This document shows, in pieces, positions 62,852-64,000 of a stretch of DNA of 64,000 nucleotides. Source of the stretch: Azonexus sp. (GTDB lineage Bacteria > Pseudomonadota > Gammaproteobacteria > Burkholderiales > Rhodocyclaceae). A model generated the notes under the pieces. The model saw only the letters and a program-made list of their open reading frames with translations. It had not been told where the DNA came from and made no database searches. Both the position numbers and the translations under genes were made by a program. The stretch is from NCBI GenBank assembly GCA_031260295.1, contig JAIRKE010000074.1, forward strand, positions 51,967 through 115,966. The letters are read 5' to 3'. Within the stretch, counting starts at the first letter, position 1; every line of letters starts with the position of its first letter.

Positions 62852-63802
62852 TTAGTTGCCGTTGCGCGTATCCAGCCAGACACATAGACCCTGTGTATTC
62901 AACTCGATATCCGTACCCAGGCAATCAAGCACGGACGCCTCATCCAACGTACAGCCGTGCTCGTGCACCTGCGCCAGCAGATAGTCAGTCATCACCTGTT
63001 TGAGGCGGGCATGCCGTTGCTCGCCGACACCCACCTCGGCTTCGGCCAGGGCAATCAATGCATCGAGGCGGCGCAGAAGCTCGGCCCCGCGTTGCGGCAC
63101 ATCAGTCAAACGGCTGTAATGCGTTAGGTACACCGCTTCCGGCTGCAGATCCAGCAGGCGCCGGATCGACGCCCGCATTTCGCCCGGCTCGAATTGCGTC
63201 GGCGTAGTGGTCGGGAAAATGAACGGACGGCCATCGACATCCAGTTCGCGATAAGACAATCCGAACATATCGCCGGTGAAAATGCCACCGCTGGCCTGAT
63301 CGACGATGCAAATGTGGTGTCGGGCATGCCCGGGTGTATCAAGGCAACGCAGGCTGCGCCCAGCCAGATCGATAACATGGCCGTCCGGCGCCTCGACGAT
63401 ACGCTCGGCCGGAATTGGCAGAATCTCGCCATATACCTTGGCCACGTAATCGGCCCCATAGACGGCGGTCACTCCAGAAACCAGCTTGGACGGCTCAGCC
63501 ATGTGGCGAGCACCCCGAGGATGCACGATCAGACGGGCATTGGGAAAGGCAGCCATCATGCTGCCAGCGCCACCGGCATGATCGAGATGAATGTGGGTCA
63601 GGATCACGTAATCGACCGCCGTGGTTGGCAAACCCAAGCGCAGCAGGGCCGCCAGCGCATTGGGCAAGGCATCCCGGCTGCCGGTATCGATGAAGGCCAC
63701 GCGGCCCTGCTCGACAACCATATGGATCGCCGCCAACAGCGGCCGCACATAACCGGCATCGAAAGCGATGATGCCGTTCCCGTAATCGCGCCAGTCACTC
63801 AT
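62852..63802 (-). CDS. MBL-fold metallo-hydrolase
   Basis: A 316-residue metallo-beta-lactamase-fold protein. The dinuclear metal motif is ILTHIHLDHAGGAGSM; other ligands lie in TPGHARHHICI and GIFTGDMFGL. The C-terminal 90 residues form a helical extension with a terminal EHGCTLDEASVLDCLG segment. The sequence resembles hydrolases of unknown substrate in this superfamily rather than glyoxalase II or rubredoxin oxidoreductases; no partner domain is present. GGAG lies seven bases before the ATG at 63802; an ATG two codons earlier has poor spacing. It is convergent with tcdA. Confidence 0.88.
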   Translation of the reverse strand: MSDWRDYGNGIIAFDAGYVRPLLAAIHMVVEQGRVAFIDTGSRDALPNALAALLRLGLPTTAVDYVILTHIHLDHAGGAGSMMAAFPNARLIVHPRGARHMAEPSKLVSGVTAVYGADYVAKVYGEILPIPAERIVEAPDGHVIDLAGRSLRCLDTPGHARHHICIVDQASGGIFTGDMFGLSYRELDVDGRPFIFPTTTPTQFEPGEMRASIRRLLDLQPEAVYLTHYSRLTDVPQRGAELLRRLDALIALAEAEVGVGEQRHARLKQVMTDYLLAQVHEHGCTLDEASVLDCLGTDIELNTQGLCVWLDTRNGN

Positions 63803-63890
63803 CCCCATACTCCACCGTATTTAAGCGGCGGATTATACTTCCAAGCCTTTTCCAGCCCTGATCGCCATGAGCCTATTTCTATAAAAATGC

Positions 63891-63924
63891 AAAACCCCCT
63901 CCGCTGTACAGCGGAGGGGGTTTT
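63891..63924 (-). terminator. Terminator of the rrn operon
   Basis: A perfect 34-base palindrome (AAAACCCCCTCCGCTG and its complement), with T residues at the 3' side on the minus strand, 12 bases past the 5S rRNA 3' end. Confidence 0.95.
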
Positions 63925-63936
63925 GATGGAGATGGA

Positions 63937-64000
63937 GCCTGGCGGTGACCTACTTTCGCGAGCGAGGTGCTCACTATCATTGGCGCTCATCTGTTTCACG
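63937..64000 (-). rRNA. 5S rRNA, 3' half (5' part outside window)
   Basis: The minus strand reads CGTGAAACAGATGAGCGCCA at the edge, then GATAGTG, and ends in GAAAGTAGGTCACCGCCAGGC-like sequence, the well-conserved 3' half of 5S rRNA. The 23S and 16S genes should lie beyond the right edge on the same strand. Confidence 0.93.

Overview
The window looks like the chromosome of a motile, respiring betaproteobacterium. Gene content and order point to the Rhodocyclales (Azonexus/Dechloromonas-like), but this is an inference and no database was searched. Most genes are GC-rich and densely packed, and many neighbours share an ATGA, TGATG or TAATG junction.

Left edge (1-1206): the 5' part of a secreted PHB-depolymerase-like esterase, visibly less GC-rich than its neighbours and cut off by the window. 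From 1450 to 25269 runs one minus-strand flagellar and chemotaxis supercluster. In transcription order it reads motA-motB-cheY-cheA-cheW-mcp-cheR-cheD-cheB, a STAS protein, cheV-cheV-cheY-cheZ-cheA, a terminator, then flhB-flhA-flhF-flhG-fliA-motC-motD. It carries two CheA kinases, two CheY, two CheV, one CheZ and two stator pairs.

25443-34434: a Nudix hydrolase on the + strand, followed by the cbb3 oxidase region on the minus strand. In transcription order this is ccoI-ccoS, terminator, ccoN-ccoO-ccoQ-ccoP, terminator, ccoG-fixH-small DUF3149-type protein, terminator. An FNR/Anr-type box and a perfect palindrome lie upstream of ccoN. A long imperfect inverted repeat fills the ccoG leader.

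34491-38379: an SDR dehydrogenase, a small Cys-containing protein, then an AT-richer two-gene island next to tRNA-Thr(CGT). The island holds a ParB-fold (DGNRR) protein and a D12-class adenine DNA methyltransferase whose 3' ends overlap by 69 bp. It is the best candidate for an undescribed system, possibly modification-linked defence.

38489-50724: murJ, a PEBP-family protein, a decayed VWA gene remnant, an unknown membrane protein, ovoA (ovothiol synthesis), a sigma-54 activator with a Cys/His-bearing PAS domain divergent from a second ccoG, an S4 protein, a truncated aldehyde dehydrogenase divergent from an IclR regulator, another unknown membrane protein, and pbpG. 50828-55289: divergent maeB and pckG, linking the TCA cycle to pyruvate and PEP. 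55394-64000: ampD-pilR-pilS-PP0621-type cluster, an extended infA paralogue, tRNA-Pro(CGG), a polyprenyl synthase, an HPt/HD-GYP fusion with degenerate metal-site residues, tcdA, an MBL-fold hydrolase, and the terminator and 3' half of a 5S rRNA belonging to an rrn operon that continues past the right edge.
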